From Gammaproteobacteria bacterium (GTDB lineage Bacteria; Pseudomonadota; Gammaproteobacteria; Burkholderiales; Sulfuricellaceae), in assembly GCA_018824405.1 (NCBI GenBank), contig JAHJGO010000026.1, positions 62,001 to 126,000 of the forward strand: 64,000 nt of DNA, given 5' to 3'. Position 1 is the first letter of the stretch; each line of letters begins with the position of its first letter. A model generated the notes under the pieces. That model made no database searches. It was not told where the DNA came from and saw only the letters and a program-made list of their open reading frames with translations. Made by a program: the position numbers and the translations under genes. Positions 49,207-58,036 of this stretch are shown piece by piece.

Positions 49207-52200
49207 ATGCTCAAAACCACCGCCCGTTGGCTGCACCGTTTTCTTGTCTCAGCACTGATTCTGAGCGGACTGTTTTTTGCCGGAATCGTATTGGGTCTGC
49301 GCTACTGGCTGCTGCCCAATATCGCCGACTACCGCGAAATGATCGCCAGCTCTATCAGCCAGGCAGCAGGGCAGCGTGTCACCATTGGCATGATGAATGG
49401 TGGTTGGGATGGCTTGCGGCCACATCTCAACATGCGCGAAGTTGATGTCTATGATGCAGCCGGAAATCCTGCCCTGCGTCTGGAGCACATCGAAGGGACG
49501 CTGGCCTGGTGGAACCTGGTGAGGGGCGAAATCCGTCTCCATTCGCTGGAAATAGACCGGCCCAATCTGGCGCTGCGCAGGACTGCCAGGGGCGAGATCT
49601 TTGTTGGCGGCGTGTGGGTAAACCAGCCCGGCAGCGAGAGCGGTTTTGCAGACTGGTTGCTGCGCCAGCATCGCATTATCGTGCGTGGGGCAACCCTGAC
49701 TTGGCAGGACGAGCTGCGGCAGGCGCCCTTGCTGGAATTGAAGCAGCTTGATCTACGCCTGGAAAATCGTGGCAAGCGGCACCGCTTTGGCCTGCACGCT
49801 GCACCTCCTCCGTTTCTTGCCTTGCCATTTGATCTGCGTGGTGATTTGAAAGGGGATAATCTGGGCGATATTTCGGGCTGGTCAGGCACGCTTTATACCC
49901 GGCTTGATTACACCGATGTCAGTCAGTGGAAAAGCTGGGTGGATCTGCCTTTTCAATTGGAGCGCGGTAACGGTGCTGTGCGCCTGTGGCTTAGCCTGGA
50001 TGGTAAAAAACTGAAAGGTCTGACTGCCGATCTGAAACTCAACAATGTACTGGCGCGCTTGCGCCCTGACTTGCCTCAACTGGATATGGCCGAGCTCAGC
50101 GGACGCCTGAATTTTGCGGACATTGCGCCGGGGCAACTGGTTCAAGGCAGCGGTTTCGGTTTTCGTCTCCACGATGGCACGGCTTTTGGGCCGGCCAGCG
50201 CCAGCGTGAAAATGCTCCCTGTGCGTGGCAAGAAACCTGCTCAGGGTGAGCTGAAAGTCAGTGTTCTTGAGCTTGCTCCCTTGGTTGAGCTTTCCAGTTA
50301 TTTGCCTGTCGGCGATGAAATGCGTGCGACTTTGCGGCAACTGCAACCAAAGGGATCGCTACGAGAAATCACCGCGAGCTGGGATGGATCATGGCCAGAT
50401 TTGAAGCACTATGCGGCCAAGGGTGAGTTTTCCCATCTTGCGCTTCGCCCCTATTCACTTGGTTCAGGTGCTGAATTGCCCGGTTTTTCCAATTTGAGCG
50501 GGTATCTGGATTTAAATGAAAAAGGCGGGAGTCTGAATATAAATTCACGTCAGTTCAGCCTGATATCCCCTGGAGTGTTTGATCATGCTCTGGAACTGGA
50601 GACGCTGACCGCTCAGCTTGGCTGGAATAAAAAAGGGGGGCAGCACGAATTCAAATTAAGCAACGCCTCGCTTACCAATGATCATTTTGCCGGTACGGCT
50701 TTTGGTTCTTTTCGCGCCAGCAGTGAAGGGCCGGGTCAGATTGATCTAAGCGCCAGGTTCAATCGTGCTGATGCGCGTTTCGTCAGCCACTATATGCCGC
50801 TGGTGGTGGGGCAGGAGACGCGAGACTGGCTGGCGCGTTCTCTCAAGGCGGGTCATGCCAGTGATGTGCAATTGAAGTTGAAGGGTGATCTGGCTAAATT
50901 TCCCTTCGAGGATGGCAAATCGGGCCTGTTTGAAGTGGCGGTCAAGGCTAAAGGTGGTCGGCTTGAATATGCGCCGGGATGGCCTGAGATCGAAGGTATT
51001 GTCGTTGATCTGCTGTTTCGCGGAAAACGCATGGATATTTATGCCCATGCGGGCCATACCTATGGCATGCAGTTCGGCAAGGTCCATGTCTGGATACCGG
51101 ATCTGCTGGTTATGGAAGAAATGCTTCTTGTCGATGGCGAAGCACAGGGGCCGACTCAGGATATGCTGAAATTCATCGACCAAAGCCCGGTCAATGCCAT
51201 GATTGACGGCTTCAGCCAAGGCATGAGTGCTGGTGGCAATGGAAAATTCAAACTGGGCCTGAAAATCCCCCTGCGTCGTCTGGACGATATCAGTGTCACT
51301 GGCAGTTACCTGTTTCAGAATAACAAGGTAATGCTGGGCGAGGGCATGCCAGCGCTGGATCAGGTCAATGGCGAGCTCCAGTTTACCGGTTCGTCGGTCG
51401 TCATTCCCGGTCTAAGCGCACAACTTCTTGGCGGGCCGGCAAATATCAAGGCGGTTACCAGGCAGGGTGTGATCCAGATCGGCGCCAATGGCAAGGCAAC
51501 GGTAGAGGGGTTGAGTAAAGCTTTCCCGCACCCGATGCTGCAGCACCTGCAGGGAGGTGCAAGCTGGAATGCTTCGATTGCCTTGCGCAAGAAGCTGGCC
51601 AATGCCGTATTTACTTCAAATTTGAAGGGGCTGAGCAGCAGTTTGCCTCTGCCTCTCAACAAAAGTGCATTGGACAGCGTCATGTTGCGACTGGAGCGCA
51701 AAACGTCAGTCCTGGATCAGGATGTCATCAGTTTCAGCTATGGCAATGTGCTGACGGCACAACTGGCGCGCAGCCAGCAGAATGGGCAGATGAAGGTGCA
51801 GCGTGGCGCCATTCGTCTGGGTGGCGGCGGCCCGGTTGATTTGCCAAAAAATGGCATCTGGTTGAATGGTTCGCTGCCTTATCTTGATATTGATCACTGG
51901 CGTGAGTTATCAAACGGGAAAGGAAGTAATGGCGAGGGGTTTGCAGTCGATGGCGCCAATTTGAAGCTGTCGGTGCTCGATGCTTATGGTAAACGCTTCA
52001 GGGATATGAGTGTGAATGCCTGGAGACTGGATGGTGGTTGGCAAGCTGCGCTTGAAAGTCAGGAAATGAGCGGTAGCGTTAACTGGAAACCAGGCGGAAC
52101 AGTGAAGGTGAGTGGGCGTTTTAAATCGCTTTCCATTCCCTCGGCTGCACCACCCAAACTGAGCGAGCCGGGCACGGCTGCTGAAAGTACAGAATTTCCA

Positions 52201-53028
52201 TCTTTGGATATTATTGCTGAAAACTTCAGCATTCGTAATAATCAGCTGGGTCGCCTGGAGCTTGTTGCCGCGCCGAGCGGGCGTGACTGGCGCATCAACA
52301 AGCTGAAATTGAATACGCCCGAAACCTCTCTTTCGCTCGATGGTGTCTGGCAGGACTGGCTGCAGCAACCGAAAAGTCAGTTCAACCTGCAGCTCGAAAC
52401 CAGCGATATCGGCAAACTGCTGGCGCGTGTGGGTCATCCTGATAGCGTCAAGGGTGGCAAGGCAGAGCTGAAAGGGCAACTTTCATGGAATGGCAGCCCG
52501 GCGGACATTCATTATCCATCCCTGAGCGGCAATTTGTCGCTGGAAGCGCACAAGGGACAGTTTCTGAAAATTGAACCCGGGATCGGCAAGCTGTTGGGCA
52601 TCCTGAGTTTGCAAGCGCTGCCACGGCGTATTACCCTTGATTTTCGAGATGTATTTAGTGAAGGTTTTGCCTTTGATGATATTTCAATGAATGTGAAAGC
52701 CAGTCAGGGGGTTGTCAGCAGCAGTGATTTCAAGATGGATGGACCTGCAGCCAAGGTCAGTATGCAGGGAGAAACCAGTCTGGCTAGCGAAACTCAAAAA
52801 TTGCGGGTACGCGTCGTGCCGGTACTGAGCGATACGGTTTCCGGCGCGGTGGCGTTACTGGGTGGACCCGTGGTAGGCCTGACCACACTGTTGGTGCAAA
52901 AGGTGCTCAAGGACCCGATCGGGCAAATCATCGCTTATGAATACAGCATTACCGGAACATGGGATAATCCAGTAGTGACAAAATTAAAGAGAAGTGGCGG
53001 ACAGAATAAAACATTGGAAGGTGAATAG
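49207..53028 (+). CDS. yhdP: YhdP-family AsmA-like envelope protein
   Basis: A 1273-residue protein with an N-terminal TM helix (about 12-37) and a long periplasmic repeat-beta region. AsmA-like proteins such as YhdP, TamB and YdbH form bridge-like grooves carrying phospholipids to the outer membrane in E. coli. Family marks are the start (IADYREMIASSISQAAGQRV, then GGWDGLRPHLNMREVDVYD) and the C-terminal AsmA_2 part (LLGILSLQALPRRITLDFRD, VGLTTLLVQKVLKDPI). Next to the nitrilase and tldD genes, as in many proteobacteria. Confidence 0.93.
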   Translation: MLKTTARWLHRFLVSALILSGLFFAGIVLGLRYWLLPNIADYREMIASSISQAAGQRVTIGMMNGGWDGLRPHLNMREVDVYDAAGNPALRLEHIEGTLAWWNLVRGEIRLHSLEIDRPNLALRRTARGEIFVGGVWVNQPGSESGFADWLLRQHRIIVRGATLTWQDELRQAPLLELKQLDLRLENRGKRHRFGLHAAPPPFLALPFDLRGDLKGDNLGDISGWSGTLYTRLDYTDVSQWKSWVDLPFQLERGNGAVRLWLSLDGKKLKGLTADLKLNNVLARLRPDLPQLDMAELSGRLNFADIAPGQLVQGSGFGFRLHDGTAFGPASASVKMLPVRGKKPAQGELKVSVLELAPLVELSSYLPVGDEMRATLRQLQPKGSLREITASWDGSWPDLKHYAAKGEFSHLALRPYSLGSGAELPGFSNLSGYLDLNEKGGSLNINSRQFSLISPGVFDHALELETLTAQLGWNKKGGQHEFKLSNASLTNDHFAGTAFGSFRASSEGPGQIDLSARFNRADARFVSHYMPLVVGQETRDWLARSLKAGHASDVQLKLKGDLAKFPFEDGKSGLFEVAVKAKGGRLEYAPGWPEIEGIVVDLLFRGKRMDIYAHAGHTYGMQFGKVHVWIPDLLVMEEMLLVDGEAQGPTQDMLKFIDQSPVNAMIDGFSQGMSAGGNGKFKLGLKIPLRRLDDISVTGSYLFQNNKVMLGEGMPALDQVNGELQFTGSSVVIPGLSAQLLGGPANIKAVTRQGVIQIGANGKATVEGLSKAFPHPMLQHLQGGASWNASIALRKKLANAVFTSNLKGLSSSLPLPLNKSALDSVMLRLERKTSVLDQDVISFSYGNVLTAQLARSQQNGQMKVQRGAIRLGGGGPVDLPKNGIWLNGSLPYLDIDHWRELSNGKGSNGEGFAVDGANLKLSVLDAYGKRFRDMSVNAWRLDGGWQAALESQEMSGSVNWKPGGTVKVSGRFKSLSIPSAAPPKLSEPGTAAESTEFPSLDIIAENFSIRNNQLGRLELVAAPSGRDWRINKLKLNTPETSLSLDGVWQDWLQQPKSQFNLQLETSDIGKLLARVGHPDSVKGGKAELKGQLSWNGSPADIHYPSLSGNLSLEAHKGQFLKIEPGIGKLLGILSLQALPRRITLDFRDVFSEGFAFDDISMNVKASQGVVSSSDFKMDGPAAKVSMQGETSLASETQKLRVRVVPVLSDTVSGAVALLGGPVVGLTTLLVQKVLKDPIGQIIAYEYSITGTWDNPVVTKLKRSGGQNKTLEGE

Positions 53029-53106
53029 CCTTCAGTGCTTGAATTTGAAGTTTTCAGGCAGCATTGTTGAAACAGATGCGAGTCAATCATAAATCAAGAG
53101 GAACTC

Positions 53107-53991
53107 ATGAACAGCAAGGCAAAATCCAGTTTCGCGAAACCCAAGGCGCGTACCACCGTCCTGAAAACGGCACCGATACCCGGTACCTGCCGGGTCGCGG
53201 CGATACAGATGGCTTCCGGGCCGAATGTTTCCGCCAATCTGGCTGAAGCCGAACGCCTGATCGCCACAGCCGCAAGTCAGGGTGCAAAACTGGTGGCCTT
53301 GCCGGAATATTTCTGCATCATGGGTCTGAAGGAAACAGACAAGGTCGCGGTACGTGAAGCGGAAGGCAAGGGGCCGATCCAGAAATTTCTAAGCGCCCAG
53401 GCCAAGAAGCACAAGATCTGGCTGGTGGGTGGCTCGGTTCCGCTCGAAGCCTCGGTGCCCGGCAAGGTGCGAAACAGTTGCCTGATTTATGACGATAAGG
53501 GCAAGCTTGCCGCGCGCTACGACAAAATTCACCTTTTTGGCCTCGATCTGGGCAACGAACATTACCGTGAAGAGGAAACCATTGAGGCCGGCGATCAGAT
53601 TGTCGTGCTGGAAACGCCATTTGGCCGCATTGGTTTGTCAGTCTGCTACGACTTACGTTTCCCCGAACTTTACCGTGCCATGAAGGATGTGGACCTGATC
53701 GTGCTACCTTCCGCCTTTACCGATACAACCGGAAAGGCGCATTGGGAAACTCTGGTTCGTGCCCGTGCGATCGAAAATCTGGCATATGTTGTGGCACCCG
53801 CCCAGGGCGGATATCATCTTTCCGGACGCGAAACGCATGGCAACAGCATGATCGTCGACCCCTGGGGCGTTATCCTGGACCGCCTGCCACGCGGCTCCGG
53901 CGTCGTGATCGCGAATGTCAATCGCGGCTATCAGGCCAGCCTGCGCGCCAGCCTGCCTGCCTTGCAGCACCGCACCATTCACCAATGCTGA
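53107..53991 (+). CDS. Carbon-nitrogen hydrolase, deaminated-glutathione amidase (Nit1)-like
   Basis: Nitrilase-superfamily amidase of 294 residues with the full catalytic triad: Glu in VALPEYFCI, Lys in [12 protein letters not shown], Cys in [15 protein letters not shown]. The NIT1/NadM-like repair function on deaminated glutathione is inferred from the close match of these blocks to that subgroup. An N-terminal ~25-residue basic extension precedes the domain. AGAGGAA precedes the ATG. Seventy-eight bases after yhdP. Confidence 0.88.
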   Translation: MNSKAKSSFAKPKARTTVLKTAPIPGTCRVAAIQMASGPNVSANLAEAERLIATAASQGAKLVALPEYFCIMGLKETDKVAVREAEGKGPIQKFLSAQAKKHKIWLVGGSVPLEASVPGKVRNSCLIYDDKGKLAARYDKIHLFGLDLGNEHYREEETIEAGDQIVVLETPFGRIGLSVCYDLRFPELYRAMKDVDLIVLPSAFTDTTGKAHWETLVRARAIENLAYVVAPAQGGYHLSGRETHGNSMIVDPWGVILDRLPRGSGVVIANVNRGYQASLRASLPALQHRTIHQC

Positions 53992-54001
53992 AGAACCCTA
54001 C

Positions 54002-55477
54002 ATGACCGTACAAACACAATCGCAGCAAGCCCCGATCGAACCCGGCACCCTGTTTGCCACCGCAGAAAGCACGCTGCTTAAACCCTACCATCTGGATGAA
54101 GCCCGGTTGCAACAGGTGTTCGGCCAGATCATGACGCATCAGGCCGACTATGCCGACCTGTATTTCCAGTACAGCCGCGCGGAAAGCTGGAGTCTGGAAG
54201 AAGGGCAGGTCAAGTCGGGCAGCTTCGATATCGATCAGGGTGTCGGAGTGCGTGTGGTAAGCGGCGAGAAAACAGCTTTTGCCTATTCCGATGAAATTAG
54301 CCTGCCCGCACTGACCCAGGCCGCTGAAACCACACGTGCCATCGCCAGGCAGGGCGGAGAGGGGCGCGTTCATGCGTTGCAGCGCGCCACGGGGCACGGC
54401 CTGTATTTGCCGCACGACCCCATCGCCAGCCTGAACGATGTGCAGAAGGTCAAGCTGCTGGAAAAACTGGAACGCATCGCCCGTTCGCTGGATCCGCGCA
54501 TCACTCAGGTAATGGCTGGACTGGCCGGCGAATACGAAGTGGTCATGGTGGCCCGCAACGACGGCCTGATGGCGGCCGATGTGCGGCCGCTGGTGCGCCT
54601 GTCCGTGCAGGTCATCGCCGAACAGGACGGTCGTCGCGAACAGGGTAGTGCGGGCGGTGGCGGACGCTTTGATTACGCCTATTTCAGCGATGAAATTCTG
54701 GAACATTATGCGAAGGAAGCCGTGCATCAGGCACTGATCAATCTGGATGCCCGCCCGGCACCGGCTGGCGCCATGACCGTGGTGCTGGGCGCTGGCTGGC
54801 CCGGTATTCTGCTGCATGAGGCCATCGGTCATGGACTGGAAGGCGACTTCAACCGCAAGGGCAGCTCTGCTTTCAGCGGGCGCGTCGGCGAGCGGGTGGC
54901 GGCCGATGGTGTGACCGTGGTGGATGACGGGACTATCGCGCGGCGCCGCGGCTCTCTCAACGTGGATGACGAGGGTAACCCGACCCAGTGCACAGTGCTG
55001 ATCGAAAACGGCATTCTCAAAGGCTATCTGCAGGACTCACTTAACGCGCGTCTGATGGGGGTCGCGACGACTGGCAATGCACGGCGCGAGTCCTTTGCCC
55101 ACATTCCCATGCCGCGCATGACCAATACCTACATGCTCAACGGCGACAAGGATCCGCAGGAAATCATCGCTTCGGTCAAACACGGCCTGTATGCCGCCAA
55201 TTTTGGCGGCGGACAGGTGGATATCACCAGCGGAAAATTCGTTTTTTCCGCTGCTGAGGCCTACATGATCGAAGATGGAAAAATCACTTATCCGGTAAAA
55301 GGCGCCACCCTGATCGGAAATGGTCCGGATGTGCTGACCCGGGTCTCGATGATCGGCAACGACATGAAACTGGACCCCGGCGTGGGCACCTGCGGCAAGG
55401 AAGGCCAGAGCGTTCCGGTCGGCGTCGGGCAGCCAACACTGCGAATCGATGGGCTGACTGTAGGAGGCACGGCTTGA
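54002..55477 (+). CDS. tldD: Metalloprotease TldD
   Basis: Catalytic subunit of the TldD/TldE protease, which in E. coli degrades unfolded and modified peptides (microcin B17, CcdA). The 491 residues have the zinc-site [11 protein letters not shown] and the C-terminal cysteine block [20 protein letters not shown] 54002 is chosen; the longer frame from 53915 overlaps the nitrilase gene. The partner TldE (PmbA) is not in this window. Confidence 0.95.
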   Translation: MTVQTQSQQAPIEPGTLFATAESTLLKPYHLDEARLQQVFGQIMTHQADYADLYFQYSRAESWSLEEGQVKSGSFDIDQGVGVRVVSGEKTAFAYSDEISLPALTQAAETTRAIARQGGEGRVHALQRATGHGLYLPHDPIASLNDVQKVKLLEKLERIARSLDPRITQVMAGLAGEYEVVMVARNDGLMAADVRPLVRLSVQVIAEQDGRREQGSAGGGGRFDYAYFSDEILEHYAKEAVHQALINLDARPAPAGAMTVVLGAGWPGILLHEAIGHGLEGDFNRKGSSAFSGRVGERVAADGVTVVDDGTIARRRGSLNVDDEGNPTQCTVLIENGILKGYLQDSLNARLMGVATTGNARRESFAHIPMPRMTNTYMLNGDKDPQEIIASVKHGLYAANFGGGQVDITSGKFVFSAAEAYMIEDGKITYPVKGATLIGNGPDVLTRVSMIGNDMKLDPGVGTCGKEGQSVPVGVGQPTLRIDGLTVGGTA

Positions 55478-55779
55478 GGCACTTGGCAGTCGCAGTTCTG
55501 GCCTGCATTGCTTTTTTTGCGAATGCCTCTCCGGCTGTCTTGTCATTCGAACCGGACACGCTCCACTATTTTGAAAATTTCGATCCTGATAAAAAACCCT
55601 GGCATCCAGGCCAGGCGCTGAATATCGAAGAAGTTTTCAAGAATTATCAGTATTTTGAAATCCGTTTTTTGAAGCGGGCAAATGAAATCGAGGTCCGGCG
55701 TTATATACAAAATCAGCGGGATCGCGCTGAACGCTATCGCATCCTGCCGGATGGGGCGCTGAATAAAATCAGCGAGTGA
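55474..55779 (+). CDS. Small secreted protein of unknown function
   Basis: A 101-residue protein starting with TTG that overlaps the tldD stop (TTGA). AGGAGG at 55462-55467, six bases before it, is as strong as a ribosome-binding site gets and lies within the tldD end. A signal peptide (about 1-19, ending FFANA) is followed by ~80 charged residues ([36 protein letters not shown]). I do not recognise the family. Coupling to tldD suggests co-production. Confidence 0.72.
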   Translation: MRHLAVAVLACIAFFANASPAVLSFEPDTLHYFENFDPDKKPWHPGQALNIEEVFKNYQYFEIRFLKRANEIEVRRYIQNQRDRAERYRILPDGALNKISE

Positions 55780-55996
55780 TACAAAGTGGTGCGGGCGCAC
55801 CAATTCTGAACATGTCCGGAGCATGTCTTGACATTTTTGTGGCGCGGAGAGAATATCACTTGCCTCGAACAATAATAGCTCTCCAGCGCTGATTTTTGTG
55901 AGCTCAGTCTATGCTGCCGTTTATACACATAGCATGAGTTCTGCGCCTGGAACGTAAATTGCGTGAGTTGTATCGCTGATTTCAGCAAAACGTTTT

Positions 55997-56018
55997 TCAT
56001 GACCCTAATTCGTCATGA
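55997..56018 (+). promoter_or_regulatory. Inverted repeat upstream of the DUF2934 gene
   Basis: TCATGAC (55997-56003), 8 bases, GTCATGA (56012-56018): a perfect 22-base dyad, 46 bases before the ATG at 56064. A TTTAAT at 56030-56035 could be a -10, which would put the second half-site over the -35. A TTGACA (55828-55833) lies further up with a poor -10. The gap 55780-56063 also has a small hairpin GGTGC/GCACC at 55788-55801 and a GCTGA/TCAGC repeat at 55975-55986. Confidence 0.4.
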
Positions 56019-56063
56019 GGCGGCAATAAATTTAATGCACAATTTGTTTTTGGAGTGAATATC

Positions 56064-56408
56064 ATGGCTGAAGCTAAAATTGAGACCAAGGCTAAAAAAC
56101 CTGTTGCTACGAGTGTTAAAACTGAAACCGTGAAAACGGTCAAGCAAGCAACTGCGGCTAAGCCGGTAAAGGCTGCAACACCCAAAGCCGCGCCAAAAGC
56201 AGTAGTCAAGAAAGCTACTGCGGCCAAGCCTGCGACAAGCCGTGCAGGCAAAGCTAAAAGCCTGAAGAACGTAACTCCGGAACAGCGCTACCGGATGATC
56301 TGCGATGCGGCATATTTCAAGGCAGAAAAGCGCAATTTTTCACCTGAGAACGAGACTCAGGATTGGCTGGATGCAGAAGCTGAAATCAACCGCCTGCTCG
56401 GCATGTAG
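56064..56408 (+). CDS. Lysine/alanine-rich DUF2934 protein with histone-H1-like tail
   Basis: A 114-residue protein. The first ~65 residues are a K/A/P/T-rich tail with repeated AxKP/AAKP steps (ATAAKPVKAATPKAAPKA, KKATAAKPATSRAGKAK), like bacterial H1-type histones. The C-terminal ~45 residues (TPEQRYRMICDAAYFKAEKR to DWLDAEAEINRLL) match the DUF2934 pattern. Start ATG 56064 has GGAG eight bases upstream; a GTG nine bases before is in frame. DNA or polyanion binding is inferred from composition only. Confidence 0.75.
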   Translation: MAEAKIETKAKKPVATSVKTETVKTVKQATAAKPVKAATPKAAPKAVVKKATAAKPATSRAGKAKSLKNVTPEQRYRMICDAAYFKAEKRNFSPENETQDWLDAEAEINRLLGM

Positions 56409-56423
56409 GCAGGTAACTGCCGT

Positions 56424-56972
56424 TTACTGCGGGTCGGTGGATGGGGTGGAAGTGCCTTTGAGAAATTCATTAAACTCGCCCATGGAAATTTCTTCCACTT
56501 CCATCCCTTTGCGGGCGAGTTGTCGCACATCATAGTGCTCATTGTGATTGTCTGATCCGCCTTCAGATTTTTCTGTCGCCGTGCTTTCACTATTGGGTGC
56601 GGCCAGAGTTGGTTCACCGTTCGAAATGTCCTGTGGGTATCCCGGTTTTTCATCGAACTCGTAATCAGCCTGTTCCGGACCGGGCGTTTCAGTGTTATCG
56701 GTTTTGAAGCGCCAAAAAACGGCGGGAACCTGGAACCCCAGTCTCTCGCGCAAATGGCGTTTAATTTGGAATTCCAGAATATTGGAAAAGCGTAGTTTTT
56801 TCTGCGGTATCGCCTGAATCAGTACAACCGGGTTGTTTTCGCAGTCGATGGTAAAGACTCTGAAGGAGAGAACATCGCGCGCCTGAAGAAAACAAATGAC
56901 TTCGTCATTGATGCGCTTCAAGGTGCGTTTGTCGATGCCGCTATATTTGTCGCCGGAGAGAAATGAGAACAT
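56424..56972 (-). CDS. Unrecognised soluble protein, 182 residues
   Basis: I do not recognise the family. The N-terminal ~95 residues look folded (LKRINDEVICFLQARDVLSF, CENNPVVLIQAIPQKKLRFS, RFKTD), the middle is an acidic, Ser/Thr/Glu/Pro-rich disordered stretch, and the end is DVRQLARKGMEVEEISMGEF. No signal or TM segment. It converges on the DUF2934 gene with 15 bases between, where a GGCAG/CTGCC hairpin sits (56409-56422), and lies 36 bases downstream of the copper-chaperone gene on the same strand. Confidence 0.65.
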   Translation of the reverse strand: MFSFLSGDKYSGIDKRTLKRINDEVICFLQARDVLSFRVFTIDCENNPVVLIQAIPQKKLRFSNILEFQIKRHLRERLGFQVPAVFWRFKTDNTETPGPEQADYEFDEKPGYPQDISNGEPTLAAPNSESTATEKSEGGSDNHNEHYDVRQLARKGMEVEEISMGEFNEFLKGTSTPSTDPQ

Positions 56973-57008
56973 GCGTGCTGGATCTATCTGGTAATTGATG
57001 CTTTCGGT

Positions 57009-57218
57009 TTACTCTACCACTTCATAGCCGGCGTCATTGATCGCGTTTCTGAATTGACCTGCTTCTGTCCTTGACGGGTCATAGGTGATGGTCACTTTGC
57101 CGCTGTCCAGTGTGATTTCGATATCTTTTACGCCAGGGATAGGCTCCAGGACATTCTTTACGCTACCCACGCAGCCCATGCAGGTCATGCCTTTGACGGT
57201 GAGGATGATTTTTTCCAT
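57009..57218 (-). CDS. CopZ-like heavy-metal-associated domain protein
   Basis: A 69-residue ferredoxin-like metallochaperone with the copper-binding motif GMTCMGCV. Start taken at ATG 57218, which has GGAG six bases before it; an ATG 12 bases upstream is in frame. Likely delivers Cu(I) to the CopA ATPase encoded 800 bases upstream on the same strand. The MCxxC rather than TCAAC spacing residues differ from the two domains of CopA. Confidence 0.88.
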   Translation of the reverse strand: MEKIILTVKGMTCMGCVGSVKNVLEPIPGVKDIEITLDSGKVTITYDPSRTEAGQFRNAINDAGYEVVE

Positions 57219-57334
57219 TGGGTACTCCATAATTCTGATGATAATTGTGGATATTGGTTGTTATTTAATAGCCAGTCAAGCCTGGGTGTAATAACTTAAT
57301 TTTTCGATTCAACCATTCTGGATGTTTGACAAGA

Positions 57335-58024
57335 ATGATCAAGATTTCCACTATGCTTGCGGGCCACGCAGTTCCTTTTGGGCCGCCCGGCCATTTCAGC
57401 GCCATCCACAAAACGCCTGTCGCGGGTAAGGTTCGAGTGGAAGCTAACGGTTTGGTTTGTGATCAGCAGGGCGACAGGGCTAGGCATGGCGGACCTGAGA
57501 AGGCGCTGCATCATTATCCTCTGGATCACTATGCTTCCTGGCGGACGGAGCACCCAGAACTCGCAATTCTTCTGCAACATCCCGGGGCATTCGGAGAGAA
57601 TTTCTCAACGCTTGAAATGAAAGAGGAACATGTCTGCATCGGCGATATCTACCGTGCCGGAACAGCGCTGTTGCAGGTTTCTCAGGCTCGTCAGCCATGC
57701 TGGAAACTCAATGTGCGCTTTTCCGAACCAAAAATGGCGCGCATGGTGCAGGAATCTCGCCGCACCGGTTGGTATTACCGCGTACTTGAGGCCGGCGATA
57801 TTGAAACCGGCGATCCGCTGGAACTGATTCAGCGCCCCCATACCGATTGGCCGCTGTCGCGCCTGCTGCATTGCTTCTATGTGGATGCACTGAACTACGA
57901 TGCACTGCGCGAAATTGCTGAGCTGGAATTGCTCGCCGAGTCGTGGCGAAAAATTGCTGTCAGGCGGCTGGAACAGCATGTGGTGGAGCCGTGGGAACGT
58001 CGGCTTAATCGACCAGCGGGATGA
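57335..58024 (+). CDS. MOSC-domain protein, YiiM-like
   Basis: A 229-residue protein with an N-terminal beta-rich start (GHAVPFGPPG), the MOSC core (GLVCDQQGDRARHGGPEKAL, PGAFGENFST) with the conserved cysteine in ARQPCWKLNVRF, and a C-terminal 3-alpha domain. YiiM-type proteins carry molybdenum cofactor and reduce N-hydroxylated compounds in E. coli. An in-frame TTG at 57326 is an alternative start. Its end is 12 bases from the convergent copA end. Confidence 0.88.
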   Translation: MIKISTMLAGHAVPFGPPGHFSAIHKTPVAGKVRVEANGLVCDQQGDRARHGGPEKALHHYPLDHYASWRTEHPELAILLQHPGAFGENFSTLEMKEEHVCIGDIYRAGTALLQVSQARQPCWKLNVRFSEPKMARMVQESRRTGWYYRVLEAGDIETGDPLELIQRPHTDWPLSRLLHCFYVDALNYDALREIAELELLAESWRKIAVRRLEQHVVEPWERRLNRPAG

Positions 58025-58036
58025 ATTATCTGACGC

